NCBI GenBank assembly: GCA_028015205.1
Contig: JAPWFG010000022.1
Coordinates: forward strand, 186,001-250,000
Length of the DNA: 64,000 nucleotides
Source: Mytilisepta virgata
Taxonomy: Eukaryota > Mollusca > Bivalvia > Mytilida > Mytilidae
Reading direction: 5' to 3'
Under the pieces are notes generated by a model. It was not told where the DNA came from. It searched no databases and saw only the letters and a program-made list of their open reading frames with translations. A program made the position numbers and the translations under genes. Positions 1 through 13,470 of the stretch are shown one piece after another. Positions within the stretch are counted from its first letter, which is position 1, and every line of letters starts with the position of its first letter.

Positions 1-571
1 TCATCCTGAATAGCTTGTTTCTCCTTAATAGTTATAATAAATTGTGAGAATCACCTCAGTAAAGCAATTGCAAAGCTTAAATAAGCTATAAAAATAAATA
101 TTGCTTTTATTTTAAATAAAATAAATTCTCTATCTTTTCTTTTTGTATAATGTAAATATCTGTATTTTTTTGTCATACGTCCTTTCCTCTTTGACTGCCA
201 AATTGCATGTAAAATAAAAACCAGGAAACACTTTGCACAGGAAATAAGTTCACAATGGTTAAAAGAATAAGTACTTGAAGTTATTATTTAGCCATTCTTG
301 ACGTTCTTAAAGATCATGCAGGCATTGTTAATAGAGGTAGAGACCCTAAAGTCACCTTTTAGCTTCTGGGCTGACTTTTGATTAATTCCAGTAATGGCGG
401 ACAAATAGCGATACGGTGTAAACATGTATGATAGGTATATTTAAATGTACAAATCATTTAACCATAGTTACATGAAAAGGTGGAGGTACTGTGGGTCGTG
501 TATTTTTTCACTTAACAAATAATTTGTTGCTGAATGTTTTAAACTTATAACCATGTTTTTTTTTTCTTCAG
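1..571 (+). other. Intron upstream of the first terminal exon
   Basis: No coding signal is seen. The stretch is AT-rich and ends in a long T-rich tract followed by CAG at 569-571, a good 3' splice site for the exon starting at 572. Confidence 0.5.
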
Positions 572-937
572 GAAGTTGACCAGCCATACCATTATAGAAC
601 AAGTTCAAACTTTAGGGATTATTTAACTGAAAAGTTTAATCAGGGTCAGTTAACTGGGCGTAAAGTTGAAGCCATTGACGTTGTACACGGTATGCGATCT
701 GCTGTCACTGAAGATGGAAATAGATGATTTGACAGATCTGATTGGCTGCAAGTGACCCAAATTACAGCTTTTTTTTCTAGACTGGCACATACATCATGTT
801 CGTCTTCTAAGAAAGATGATGACTTTACACTGGATGCTTTAGTGGCAGATGATGACGACGATTTAAGGGCCATTGTGACAACTTTAGATACACAGGATAT
901 AAACCAAGAACTGGAAACGTTGGATTTTTATGATTAA
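572..937 (+). pseudogene. 3'-terminal exon of an unrecognised gene, with an in-frame TGA
   Basis: After a strong acceptor (T-rich tract and CAG at 569-571) one frame stays open for 122 codons to a TAA at 935-937, apart from a TGA at 725-727. The reading begins EVDQPYHYRTSS, continues with GRKVEAIDVVHGMRSAV, then GNR-stop-FDRSDWLQVTQ and an FFSRLA stretch, and ends in a strongly acidic tail with a run of five Asp. The frame is the same on both sides of the TGA and the composition stays protein-like, so the stop looks recent; CGA (Arg) to TGA is the simplest origin. I do not recognise the family. Alternatives are a sequence error, UGA recoding, or translation ending at 727. Phase 0 at the acceptor means the upstream exon, outside the window, should end on a whole codon. 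Confidence 0.6.
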
Positions 938-2739
938 CAGTCACGAAAGACTTTACATTGTATACTTGTACATCTGATGATTTTGATTGTTAACATAAAA
1001 CTTTTAATTCCTTTCATCAAATAATCACGGATTAAAAAGTGCATAAATTCTCTCCTTACTCAACTTTATTAGATTTAATTAGAATAATACTTGTAGTAGA
1101 CAATTTTTTTTTATACAATTTGGTCAATCTGTTTGTGTATTGAAGAACATGGCTGTATTCATGTGATTGTTTAATACTCTCTTGACATTGACTCAAATTT
1201 TCAAAAACTATAAATTTCATATATTGGGATTATATACATAAAGATGGTCCAACAAGTACATGAAGTAATAGAACTGCAATAAATTTTTGAGTTATTAATG
1301 ATGATTTATGAAGGAGTTGTTGCCCTTGAAATGAAAAAAAAGGGTGAAAGTATTTGTAATAGTACTGCTGAACTACACATGATTGATTGTTTATTGTATG
1401 GTGAATTGAATTTTTGACTTGTTTGTTAAAAATAGAGTCTATTCTCGTACTTGTGTTTCATATGCTCACAAACAAACTTCAACTTGTATGATTTTAATAA
1501 AAAGGCAAGGAGGCTTCTTTCTGATAGCAAATACATGTACATGTATGTATGGTACAGAGTAAGACATCCTGTTACTGTCATTTAGATCCAATATGATCTA
1601 ACCAAATAAATGAAACTTGAGTATGGCATCAGGCCTGAATTTCTTGACACAAAACTTTTAAAAGGCAAAATTGAGACTTCAGTCTGAACTTTTTGTCAAC
1701 TTCCATAGCAACGTGAATAGTTTTATTTTGATTGGCTTAAATCAAAATATTTAACCCAACATCAGCTGATTTTTTTGTTTGAATAATCCAAGCAAATGTA
1801 AGTCTACGTTCTATAATTCTAAGAAAAACATAGTGTGTTGCCATCCTTTACAATGGTAGAGAGCGTTTTTTTTCTGCTCTCTTCAAACCATTGGTCTGTT
1901 AGTCATCTTCTAACATTTTATGTGTCTGCATTTCTTGAGAGTGATTTTACCTTTGTATAAATTTGTCAATTGATTTAGTTCATATATAAGCACAAATATT
2001 GTAGTTAGATTTACATTTTTTTTGTATATAGACTTTGAAGTCTATACAAGCATTTAAAAAAGAAAATTAAGACCAACTTTTAATTAAGTTTCGATCAATG
2101 AAAACTGGGAGAATTATTTCCCTTGAAATTTTCATAAGTTGTAAAATTTGCTATTATATAAGGTCCTGAATGTATATATATACATTGCTACTCTGTGACA
2201 ACCTTGTTCAATATGGAAACATATACAACAGGAACTAAATGATACATTTGCACATTTTGTTTTCTATAAGTGTCACTATTCACAGTTGTAAAATTGTGGG
2301 AATTTTTCAAATATTTAAAAAAAATATGGACTTTACTTAGATTGTTTATTTGTATTTTTGGATAAAAAGAGCACTGTTGCCATAGAAATCATTGTTTCAA
2401 ATTTTTTAAAATGTTTTTTTTTTAAATACCTGACACAGGGAATAGCATTTCTTTCCTTGGAAATGCATTAAAAATTAACTTTGGCCAAGTTCTTTATTTG
2501 AAATTGTCTCAAAATTGAGCAAAAAATATTGAAAATTGACATTTTTAAAATAGGGGCTAAAAAAATTAAAAATTAAAAAAAACGCACTCCTTTTTCTTGA
2601 TTATTAAGAAGAAATAGATACTTTTTCATTAGAAACTTAGGTAAACTCTGATAGTACCGGGGGATGTACAAAAAAATACAAAATATAATGATTTTTTTTC
2701 TGATATGGAGAAATTAGTGAAATCAGTGATTTCTTGTTG

Positions 2740-2753
2740 GTTACCATGGCAAC
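2740..2753. promoter_or_regulatory. X-box-like palindrome
   Basis: GTTACCATGGCAAC matches the imperfect inverted repeat bound by RFX-family factors (GTNRCC, short spacer, RGYAAC). An identical copy lies at 2931-2944. Binding is inferred only; the site may simply belong to a repeat. Confidence 0.35.
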
Positions 2754-2930
2754 AGAGCTTTTTTCGTAAATGTCTTAATCATATCAGTTTTCAAACAATA
2801 AACTATATCCAACAATATGTACTAATTATTTATGCCTAAAAAGATATTATACTATCAGAATAAAGTGTTGAAATCATACTAGTTTAGCCTTGAAATCAGC
2901 AGAATTTACATCGTAACCAAGTACCTAATT

Positions 2931-2944
2931 GTTACCATGGCAAC
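2931..2944. promoter_or_regulatory. X-box-like palindrome, second copy
   Basis: Identical 14 bp motif GTTACCATGGCAAC, 191 bp downstream of the first copy. Similar motifs recur at 44546 and 44747. Confidence 0.35.
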
Positions 2945-3075
2945 CAGATGGATAATGGCCCAAAAAATAACAAAAATGTGAATGATATAACTTATAACAC
3001 TCAAAAACTGAGAATGAGCCAAATCTAAAATCCCTCTTGTGCCACTGCCTGCCTGATTCTTACAGATACCAATAC

Positions 3076-3330
3076 TTAAGTTCTAATTCGTGAATAATAT
3101 TTTATCCAAACAAGAATTGTGGTTCATTTTGTATGTTTTGGAGTTTAGTGTGGCGTCCATTTCGTTGAACTAGTATGTATTTGTGTTCAGAGGCCAGCTG
3201 ATTATGGATTTTCTCGCTACGTTGCAGACCCATTGGTGGCATTGGGCTGTTCTCTGTTCTTTTGTCGGGTTGTTGTCTCTTTTACACCTTCCCCTTTTCC
3301 ATTCTCTATTCTATAAGATATTAATAACTG
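3076..3330 (+). repeat. Dispersed repeat fragment (FRGQL family)
   Basis: This stretch reads partly like FRGQL...VALG...VVVSL when translated. It recurs at 60611-60860 (part of the duplication) and, more diverged and inverted, at 52066-52325. Shared text such as CAGCTG plus the VVVSL-coding block supports homology. The open frame at 3183-3422 is a by-product of the repeat and not a gene. Confidence 0.6.
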
Positions 3331-3959
3331 CACATTGCACGTATTTGATAAAGTATTCAATGTTCTATATTAATCCAGTAATTTCTGCCAGTAAAAAGGA
3401 AAATTGCTGTAGAAAAAAATGATGGAGATAAGCAAAACGAAACTATATTTCAGATCTAGAAAACTGCACTGAAAACGCGCAACTGGGGCCTTTCTTGTCA
3501 GAATTGTTTCTTTGATACCAAATTCGATGAACAAGGTATGCACATGTCGTCTATTTAGGACTCATCAGTTGTGCTCAAGGCAAAAAAATAATCCAACACG
3601 TTCAGATGCCGAAATGCCTTCCAAAACATAGAGCCCAAACCTATAAGCACAGAGTTACCTGTATATAAGAGAAAAATACTCCTCATATTTTTTTTCGTCA
3701 TTTTGGCAACAGTAAATTTGAAGAGTCAATTGGTGAATATAATGTCGCAGTTTTCTTATGATGAATTGACCACAAATTTTACAAATTTATTCTTATAAAT
3801 AATTTGTTTATATCAATAGTACAATGTAAGCACAAGTAATACTTATAATAGGTTGGGTTAAATGGAGTTATTTGTTAGAAAGCATTTAAAATATACGTTG
3901 ATATTACAGACTATATTACTTTCGATACTTTAGTGTATTCTAATTTATCATAAAGCCAC

Positions 3960-4424
3960 AAAAGGAATATGAATCCTTTCCACTTTCAGCGCTACCGAAT
4001 CTTCAACTCGTTGCTACCAGTACTGCAACAGTGTCACCTTGGTTTAGGAAGACAACAGCGTTATCTGTCCGACTTTGAGAATATTTAATCCTTTCTCTAA
4101 GTTTTAACAATCCTTGGTTACCATTTTTACAAGCTGATTATCATGGTCGATGGGTGGTATAGTTGTAGAGAAGAAGTACATTCCTGATCTGGGAGCTGTA
4201 AACAACCCACTCGAGGAACTATATCCACCAGCTACAATAGTAACTTCTTTGTCGAATTTGAGATATTCCACTTTGTTCACAGATTCTGGTGTTCTTAGTA
4301 CCGCGAAAAATGCCGGATGTACTTTCGATTCTGTCAAATGAAAAGGTAAATGGTGAATTGCATGTTCCTTTAAAAGTGTACATAGAAACATTAAGTAATA
4401 AATTGGAAGAATTGACTCTTGACA
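3960..4424 (-). pseudogene. C1q-domain exon, copy A, broken
   Basis: Minus-strand equivalent of the intact exon at 61467-61945. It starts like copy B (MFLCTL, KEHAIHHLPFHL, ESKVHPAFFAVLRTPESVNK) and keeps typical C1q blocks such as GLFTAPRSGMYFFSTTIP. Two lesions are visible: a T-run of five (4124-4128) where copy B has six, which shifts the frame after LVK; and, once the frame is followed past it, a stop at 4003-4005 where copy B encodes Trp in the ATSW stretch. Downstream C1q residues (DSYSFCGFMIN) remain recognisable. With the lesions in its first exon this copy should not make a C1q protein. Confidence 0.85.
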
Positions 4425-4426
4425 TA

Positions 4427-4600
4427 CAGTTCACTCTCGTAATCTTAAAGTGGAAGGGACCAAAACAAATAGTTTGAGATAACAGGAGTTTGATATATCA
4501 GGAGGAAATATAGTGCAAAGTTTAATCTAGGGACCATAACATCCATTTGAGATATCGGGAGTTTAGAGATAAAATAGTTTGAGTTAACGAGAGTCAACTG
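4427..4600. mobile_element. TA-flanked MITE (pogo/Tigger-like ends), copy A
   Basis: Inverted ends begin CAGTT(G/C)ACTCTCGT and are flanked by TA on both sides. The element lies immediately upstream (minus strand) of the C1q exon; the shorter counterpart in copy B is at 61955-62096, so insertion predates the duplication. Family assignment rests on TIR style and TA target only. Confidence 0.6.
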
Positions 4601-5694
4601 TATTTATAGAATTGAGGAAATTAAATTCTTAGATTTGAATATAAGTACATGTATAGCATAATGATGACTTAAAATTTCGGTTCGAGTCATGACTACTAAA
4701 AGGTAAAATATATAGATCTGCCTGTCCAAACAAAATGGATCTTTTCCCTACATTTCATGTCATTTATTGCTTTTATAACTTGTGATGGAGCTACATGTGT
4801 TAGATGATACATATTTGACCCATACAAATGTTTTTGTGACATATATATTTTGAATTTCCCAGAGCAGAATGATAGGTTAATTTATAACTACAGTTTAACA
4901 TAAGACCAAAGGTTATGTGAAAAAATTATAAAACAAATTGGACAAGATGGGCCATCCAAAAGTCGTTAATACAGGCACAGCGACAGAAATGACACATACG
5001 AGCGCCAACAACAGTCACACAACACGACAACGCTTTTAAAACATTATGAGCAGCATTGTCTTCATCAAATTATTTAGGTAACTCGGGTTCTGCCAATGGA
5101 CAAGAAGCTTTTACATCTCATAAGTCATCGTCTTATGGCCAATGTTTATGTCATCTTATATACATGTATGTCATAAAAGAAATGAGAAATTATATTTCGT
5201 TTCTTTACGGTTATTTATGGTTATTGCACTGTTAGAAAATAATCAAATTCTAATGAAATCAGAGTTAATAGGTGAGTGTGTGTGGAATTTCAAGACGATT
5301 ATATCTTTGCTTTTTCTTTAAACTCAGAAATGACGTCTCATGAAAATATCCAATTCACCCCCTCAGTTTGTAGGTTTTTGTAGGGTGATTGTTTGTTGAA
5401 AACAAGCAAACAGGGTAACAAACAATAATAAAGCAACTTTATGACAAGTCTTTGATATTTTTTTTCATAATTATATTTATGTAGCCACAAAATAAACAGA
5501 TTAATAAGATTTCATTTCTTTTTGTTTGGAATAAATTTGATGGGTTCAAATTGGTTGACACAATGTTCCTAAAAGCTTCTGCAAACCATTTCTTTCAATT
5601 TTCTGTCTGAAAAAAAGTTTTTTATGTTCCTAAATTTGACTTTTATTGCATGTAAATTAGTATATTTATAAAACATACTTAACTCCAGAACATC

Positions 5695-5842
5695 CTGTTT
5701 CAATGCATTCAGCTCCTCTACTTTCTGTTTAAGTGCTTGCAATTCTGGAAAAATGTCTAGGGAAGACTGCTATTTGGTTTCTTTCAAACCCAGAAGAAGT
5801 AACAGAGAAAGGACGTTGATGGACTCAACTTCATCATATTTT
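5695..5842 (-). pseudogene. Signal-peptide exon of C1q gene, copy A, broken
   Basis: Minus-strand counterpart of the exon at 63152-63311. It starts ATG ATG AAG TTG AGT as in copy B, but one base is missing in the ACGTTCCTT stretch (here ACGTCCTT), which shifts the signal-peptide frame, and the CAG of the KQQSS stretch reads TAG. Two independent inactivating changes in the first exon, besides those in the C1q exon, make this a pseudogene. Confidence 0.8.
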
Positions 5843-6420
5843 ATTGGATAGTTTCAATCTATAAATAGTATTATTATAGTATTAATGTGAATTTAATAAT
5901 CCATAAAAAAAATACATTCAAAACAGCAGTACAGAATTCGAAAGTTCATTTCTGTTATGGTAGAGCTGTCTTGTTCTTTTTCATAGCATTGAGTAGCTTT
6001 GAGTAAACTTGCATGTATTTAGATAAAGTGGATTAGAACAAAAACCTATAGCAACTTAAACCTTAAAACCCTCCATTTGGCGGATAGGAATTTGTCCCCT
6101 AAATTTTACATTGTAGATTGACAAGTTATTGAAACGTTATTCACTAGTTCATTTCACAAAAAATACAAACAAATAAACAACGAGTTTAGTGTTCTCCAAA
6201 ATGACGGCGTCAATTGTAACATTAATTAAGACATCTGGTACGTTAATGCAAACGCATGTCATGAGTTTATGGTTAAAAAAGAAGCAACCAAAGCGTTTCT
6301 TACCTGTAGTTATTATCACAGCTAGGTTTGTTGTGGTGATTAACGCCCGATTACATATGATTTTGTATGGTGAATGTGTTAATCATAATTTCTGTTGCTT
6401 CTACGTGAATTTAAAATATG

Positions 6421-9400
6421 TACTATAAGGTCATCTGTACTGAATGGTCATGACAAACATTTTTATAACTGCCCTTTTGTAAGTAGGGGTTATATTCAAG
6501 ACAGAACAGGTCCCAAATTTATATCATTATTTCATAATGTAAAACGACTAACGTTCTAGGGAATGAATAAATATTAGTTTTTGTTAGGATCCGCGACATT
6601 TTTATCTTGAATTTACAGAAATGTTGTACATCTGTTAATAGCTTGTCTATCCGATGTAAAGATAGTTTCTTTGAAGAAAATTTAAAATTTTGAAAATTCA
6701 GTTATTTTATCTATTTATTCTTATATTCATTTTATTATTTTTATTATCATTTTGGTTTTTTTTTATTATTATTATTCGACATCAATATGATGTAAATATG
6801 TACACATGCAAGCTATTGCAAGATTTTTTATATGGACAGATTCCTCTTTATTTTCATTGAGGAAGTGGTGGAAGCTTTATTAAGCATCCTTCTATTGCAA
6901 AATACTTCAAAATTGACTCAAAATGATTTTCCCTGAAGCCTTTTCTCCTCCCGACCGTTGTCATATTCCACGTATCTCAACCGATTTGTAACTATCACCG
7001 GATTGAATTTGTTGAACTTCACAACGGGTGTCTATATACGGAGGAGGAACTGCTTAGTCTTCCGGAGCATCTGAATGCACTCCTTGGTTCTATAGGAGGT
7101 TGTGTTGTTCATTTATTTAGTTTACAGTGTTCGTTGTGTTTGTGGTTGTTTCTTTGTCTTCCCGGGTTTGTTTGTCTAATGGGATTGGTTTTTTTTCGTT
7201 TGCTCTGTAGGTATATTTGTCCTCTTTAAAACATTTATTTTCGCAAATTACCATCACTATTACCTCTTTAACTCACCTGTCCCAAAAAGCATGTGAGCTA
7301 TGTATGGCTATTACTCGGTGTCCTTCGCCCGTCTTCGTATTACATACATGTAGGTAAAATTCACAAGGTAAAAGATGAAAGAGGAGTTTAGGTCTCTAAT
7401 TTAAGTTTTGAAATCCGACTCCTGTATGCAGCATGTTTTGAAGTCACAATTATAAAAAATTATTGCGCATATATATATGAAGGAAGTTTAGACTCATACG
7501 ATTGTATCCATGCGTTTGTCGGTGTGTCACTTTCTTGATATCATTGTCGAAAAATTAAGTCCACTGGGGTCAAATTTCACAAATTCATAATTTAAGTTGG
7601 GACCCAAACTTTTGCAATTTATGAATTATTTTTAAAGAATATTGTCACATACGTTATATTTCTGGGCTTTAAAATTTTAGAATAATAATGATTTTGGGGC
7701 AAAGATTCAAAGGTTCGAAAATTCGCCCAGTTGGAATCATCCCGTCTGATAAGTATAACTTGCATCACCATTTTTTGGCATATGGAATTTCATATACGTA
7801 TTAATAACAACATAATTATCTGAGACAAAGGTAGCTTTTAGTGCTTTATCCCAAACACTCTTCATTACTGGATTTAATTTATAGTTTAGATACAGTGTAC
7901 ACGTACAATGACTGCATTTAAAAATATAAGTACATATTACACCCAGACGCATGTTACATCTTTCAGTTCCGGAAAAAGTTCTTCAAGTTTCCTTTGTAGA
8001 TAAAGAATATAGGAATAAACACTTAAGAGAACGTGACATGTGTGAAGTATTACAAGGACGATGTATAGCTATTATTTTTGTAATTAACTTGTTTACAGGC
8101 TAAATAAAGAGGTTTAATAAAACAATTTCTTATATAATGTATATATTGACAGACTGGAATAACGCAGCATAAAATACAGTTGTCTGTTCTTGCTTCGACG
8201 TTTTATGCGTATTCTAGATCTCCTGACCCTGGTGCTATAATATGTTACTTTTGAAATGTACATATATGTACCCACATGGATAAAAAGTCATTTCAATCTA
8301 TAGTACTCCATCCAAATAAGCTTTATAAAGAAATTAATTATTTTCTTTCAAAATTCATATAAATTATATATTTTCCAGAATTTTACGTTTTTGCAGTATG
8401 TAATACTTGAAATTAATAAGCAATGGTAAACACTTTCCTTCTTCTATATTAACTGAAATTAAATTTCCAGTGGAGGGATTAACAATGTCGGGCTATCAGT
8501 TCATGACAGTTTTCACAGATACGTTTGAAATTGATCTACATATAGCACTACCTTTTGAAAATCCAATCTGTACTCGAACTTCCTAGGTCGAAATTATTTT
8601 TTTCCATTTATTTCATAAAAGAAATGAAGGTCATATTAAACTACATAGCGAAAATCTCAGTTCTACATTTTGTATGACTGTATTTTTATTTCATGTGTAT
8701 GTATGTTTTGCAGTGTGTTTCCTCCTTGTCACTGAATTTGTCCCACTTGCAATGCTATAGGGGTGTCGTTAACGGGGCGAGACATACACTTCCGAACGTC
8801 GTTTTAGTTGGGTTCCCATTGTCTGTGCTGCCTTGTTCACTTTTTGTTTATTTTATTATACCTTTTTTATTCTTTCGGTTATAGGTGTATTCTTGACCTG
8901 TTTTTTCTCTTTTCTTTGGATTTCGAATTTACGGATTATCCCAGTGTTTTTATTTTCGCTTCCGTATTCTTTTTCCGATATGTGTTGAATATTACAGTAT
9001 TAGAAAGATGACTTATAATTTAATGAATAATTTTTTAAAATGTATCGATTATCTCGTTTGGAATCCAATTATTCATTTTAGTTTTCAAAGTATAGTGCGT
9101 AAATATATTACAGTCTATGTCTGGGTACATTTTAACACATTTTAGCAAAACGGGGTCAAACGGTGTCGAAATGAAAGTTTATTTTGACCCATTGTTAGCG
9201 ATTAAAAACGGTTCATTATCCAATTTTAATATTTTAAACTATTAATTATTAAATTTCCTTTTCTTTATGAGTGAACATATTTTACTATAATGGTATGTTA
9301 AACTACACTAGCCAAAAAAATAAACGTTACATGGTAATGTATTTCCAATTGACACAAGATTGTAAAACGTCGTAGTGAGCTTCAAAATTGTCCGATCCTT

Positions 9401-11370
9401 CTCGTGATCACAGGGCATCGTTTTCTCGTCAAACCTTAGATTTTATGGGAAAAAAAATACCCCATTTTACAAAAAAAATTTAACAAATTGTAATTTTCAC
9501 ATTAAGTTTGAAGTACGAATAATGTCTCATTGCCATATTGTTCGGTTTTCAATAATACAAGACGATAAAATTTTTTGATTTTCCAATTCTGATAATGATT
9601 TTGGTCATGACTTTTCCGAAATTGAATTTGAGCCTTTCGATTAAAACTCCAGATTTTATACCTGTTCTTGTGATATCAGATTATCGAGATCAATCAAATA
9701 ATTTTTATTGAATGATACATTTTAGCAGAATAATTGCCTTTTTTATCATGTTCAATATTCCTTGATAAATTTAAATATAAAGGTATGCAACGTTTTCACT
9801 AGTATATGATTTGTAGGGTATCACAACAGGTAAAGTACCTGAATTTGTATGAAGATCAAAATTAAAAAAAACATCAACATTTCATTTCTAAAAAGAAGTA
9901 ATATTTCTAAGTTTGGCTCCATAAGTTATGTGTGTAGAAAACATGAAGTCACAAAATTCTTGATAATTTGATTGATTATCTTTCTTTGCAGGTAAGATTT
10001 TTACTCTTTTACCCGATAACTTATAACAACATATCGAAAAGGTAGTATGTTAGATATCACAATAAATAAAGTAACTAAACCCTTCAAGGTTAGATGATTT
10101 TATTTTATACATACATGTATTGAATTATCTTTCTTTATCTGGTAAATTGTAATATTCGTTTTTCATTAACCATTAATGTATGGTTTTATCACAGAGCAAA
10201 AATTCCACAATTTTTCTAGTTTTGGTGTTAGTATGTATATTGAATCCCAGGTTTAAATTCACATTATCAATGTATCACGGTCGTTAACTTACAATGAATT
10301 CTGCTGTTTCTTTTCTTTCTTTCAGTAGATTTGTTAGGTTTTCTTTAAGAAATGCCTGAATTTAGTTGATTGATGTCGCATGTAGCGTAAAAAGAAAAAG
10401 AAACACAATTGAAAGCCAAGTCATTTACATGCTATTATTATGACATACAGATATAGTAGTATCAAACCTATTGCCAAATAAACAAAGTAGAAGAAAAATG
10501 TATTTTTACTTTACATGTTAAATATAATGACGAATTTCTAAACACCATTTCTTATTTTTCAACCTAAATGGCTTTTGTGCTTTTTATTCGTATATTGATC
10601 ATGTTATTCATTTTCTTTTAACTCAACAGAAATTGATTATGGTAAACTCCAGCACAGTAAACCAACATAAGTGTTTTTACCAAAATTGACAAGTTGATCG
10701 TTTTCAAAACCACACATTGTATTTATTTGTTATTTCAACCTATTATCTAACCTTTTCCGAGGCAGATGTCAATTGGCAGTTCATTCTTACATAATGATAA
10801 TTGATTTTAAGAGTAAAGCCAGGATTTATATATTTTTCGTACTAATTCTATTTTCTCATATTGTAGTCACTGTCTGTAAGTATAAAGAACATATTGTGAC
10901 TTGTAAAGCACTGTTCCAGTTTAAAGACAGAATTTTCTGGCGTTTTTTCCAGAATGTCTTGTAGAAAAAATGTCCAGTAAAGTAACACTTCTTTTCAAAC
11001 ATCTCGCAGACAGAAGATAGTGTTCTAATTATATAGGCAATTTGTTTATGCATGTCCACTTTCTATAGAATATATTTTGTTTCTACGTTTACAAGGGTTT
11101 TGGGTTAACACAGGAATTGGGCGAGACAAGTTCACATAATATTGTTTCAACATATAATAGAAAGTTTGTTCCACTAGATTGGGAACTTCAATGGCTGTCT
11201 ATTTTTTTTAGGAACAATGACATTAAACCTTTCACTTCCTCAATAGAATTTACAAGGGTGAATGCGTGTTTCTCTTGATAAGATATATGGGGACGGTTTA
11301 GCACTTTACACATATGTATCCCCTAACATTCTACAGTAGATATCTAACCTCTCGACTATTCTGTTAGGGA
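6421..11370. other. Gene-poor AT-rich stretch
   Basis: No ORF here has recognisable protein character. A short stretch at about 7020-7200 resembles the 3' end of the Penelope-like element (separate entry). Otherwise only AT-rich sequence and short homopolymers are seen. Confidence 0.4.
7020..7200 (+). repeat. Relic of Penelope-like element 3' end
   Basis: The text CTGCTTAGTCTTCCGGAGCA followed by a GT-rich tail parallels 27610-27760 (CTGCTTACTCTTCCGGAGCA) and 42660-42840. It is diverged and carries no RT. Confidence 0.45.
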
Positions 11371-11374
11371 ATAC

Positions 11375-11710
11375 TGTCTTAGAACCATTCTAGAACGGTT
11401 CTTGGGTATGGTAGAACCAAACCTGTAATAAATGGTTCTGAGGTAGAATCATCATAAATAGTTCGATGGTAGTGCTGTCATAAATGGTTCTAGGGTAGAA
11501 ACGTTTAGAATGGTTTTACCTTAGAACTGTCACAAATGGTTCTAGGACAGACCCCTCAAGAATGATTATAGGGTCGTTAAAATTTTTATTTTCAACACCA
11601 GAATGGTTCTAGGGTAGAATTGTCCAGAACGCTCCAGATCAGGACGACATACCCTGTCATACATGGTTCTAAAAGCGTCAGAATAGTTCTAGAACCATTC
11701 TAAAATAGTT
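11375..11710. repeat. Degenerate minisatellite, AATGGTTCTAGGGTAGAA core
   Basis: About ten imperfect units, mostly near 30-40 bp, share ATGGTTCTAGG with a following GTAGAA and CTGTCA. Many cores contain GGTTCTAGAACC-type inverted halves, so the tract is locally palindromic. No coding frame runs through it. Confidence 0.7.
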
Positions 11711-13470
11711 TTTCTGACAGTTTAGGAATGTTAGAACTCAGCCCAGCTGAAAATGTGCTTGCCAGGACTTCAATCTATGTACTTTTATTTGCAGTCTCTA
11801 ATTGACTGGGCGATGACTGATTGGAACACTGAATTTTATGGAGGGATTTATAGTTACTTTTGTTTCAGATATATTTTGTAGGGAGTGTTACTTTTTTTCT
11901 AAATTAATATTAAAATACCAAATCAAGAAATTTCACCTTTCAATCAATCAAGATTAGTCAAGATCAGTTGAGGTGAGTTCGGCACAGGTAAATAGTATAA
12001 TGGTTATGAATATATGTGTCTTATTTTGACTCGCCTTGGTTGACTGCAAAGCAATTATAATATTTAATTTTAGTCATGTTATCTCAACTTTGTCCCAAAT
12101 TTTATATATTGTGAAAATAAAGTTAGTCAAGATTAAACAAGACAAAAAAGGCCATTTTCGATTCAAAATGGTTTACTAGTGATTAAAATACCTTTCTCTA
12201 ATTATGTGCGCATTTATAGATCTTTTGACCGGTTTGATCAGTTCTGATATCACCACACGTTGGATAATAAATGCTCCTGAAATCCCCCCCCCCAAAAGCA
12301 TTCGGAAGACCTTTCGGAAGTTTACATTGTCATAACAGAAACCACGATTCTAAAAATCTTGACGCGTTAAGTATTAATTGTATCCAAGCTCGATAATTAA
12401 ATTTTCATTTTAAATTTTAAAATTAAATTTTTGGTGGGGTGCATGTTGCCCATCATCGTTGTTAGTTTCTTAAGTTAGGTGTCTAGGTTATGTCTCTTTT
12501 TCTATGTCGATGCATGTTGGATGACCTGGATTTCTTCACCTCGCCATAACCTTCGATTATGAAAGTCCGAGCAGTTACATTTGTACACTCCTTTGAATCC
12601 AAACCTGCTCCAGATTACGTATATGATCAAAAAAAGTTATTGTTATACACTGAATGCCTTGTAAATCCAGCAAGGTATATACGGATAAAAAATTTAGTCA
12701 ATGTTTTCTCTGCATTGAAGACCTTACTGTGAACCTAAGATGATGGACATCGATGAAAACGCTTTTTCTCGAATCTAGGTTGGTCACTATATTTAAGTCT
12801 TTTGATAAGAGAACAGAATAAAGTATTAGCTAGTATTAGCTAGTAGTAGTTCTGGATTACTCCGACGTCAAACAACTTTTTTAGAATTGACTGGAGCTAC
12901 GTGATATCATAGCACGTAACATAAAAGAAACACATGGCGAAAATCACACAAATATCACAATTTTTAAATTGTGTATGTTTTTTAGAAAAATGCACAGCTA
13001 TGCATCGTGTCTTTTGTTGTTGACATTACAGTTTTGCATGGCTTAGGACAAAAAACTTCAATTTCACTACACTAGTTTGTACTCTCCTAAAGAAATAGTA
13101 AGAATATTAAAGTTACAATAAAGGTGAAGTCCATAGAGAAAAAAAAAATACAACCGGAAACATAAAAAGACGATAAAGTCTCAAACAACACAAAAAACAC
13201 AGAAACGAGCACACAATGGTTTGATAATATACATTTTGTACACCTGGTTTTAAGGTCGGTTTACATATTACAGGCAATGTAATAGTAAAAAAAAATCTGA
13301 GAAGGACTATCATATCGTCTTCGACTTTATGTCTCACATTGTGTGGTCGACACAATCCCTAGTTAGTTTTAAAGTACACGAAGTACACATACAAACTATA
13401 CTACCAATTTTAATTATACTAAGCAAAGAAACTTGAAGCAACGTGTTATTTTGAAAAAGACGGAAGACTA
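11711..13470. other. No recognisable feature
   Basis: AT-rich sequence with a C-run near 12284. The minus-strand frame at 13113-13355 is low-complexity and unlike any family I know. Confidence 0.35.

Larger units (their letters stand above)
938..3075 (+). other. 3' UTR / intergenic, with poly(A) signals
   Basis: AT-rich sequence without a supported ORF. AATAAA hexamers at 1278-1283 and 1496-1501 are candidate poly(A) signals for the exon ending at 937. Near 2740 and 2931 there are two identical X-box-like palindromes (separate entries). Nothing else recognisable. Confidence 0.4.
3076..6420. repeat. Segmental duplication, copy A (pair with 60611-64000)
   Basis: From TTAAGTTCTAATTCG at 3076 this segment matches the segment starting at 60611 almost base for base, in the same orientation and about 57.5 kb away. 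Both copies contain a dispersed mussel-type repeat at the left end, a C1q-domain exon, a small MITE, an intron and a signal-peptide exon. The match ends near 6420 here, where copy B continues into a 69-70 bp tandem repeat. Confidence 0.9.

Noticed and set aside
3183..3422. 79-codon ORF with hydrophobic segments
   Set aside because: Lies in the dispersed FRGQL-type repeat; the related stretch at 60720-60840 does not keep the frame.
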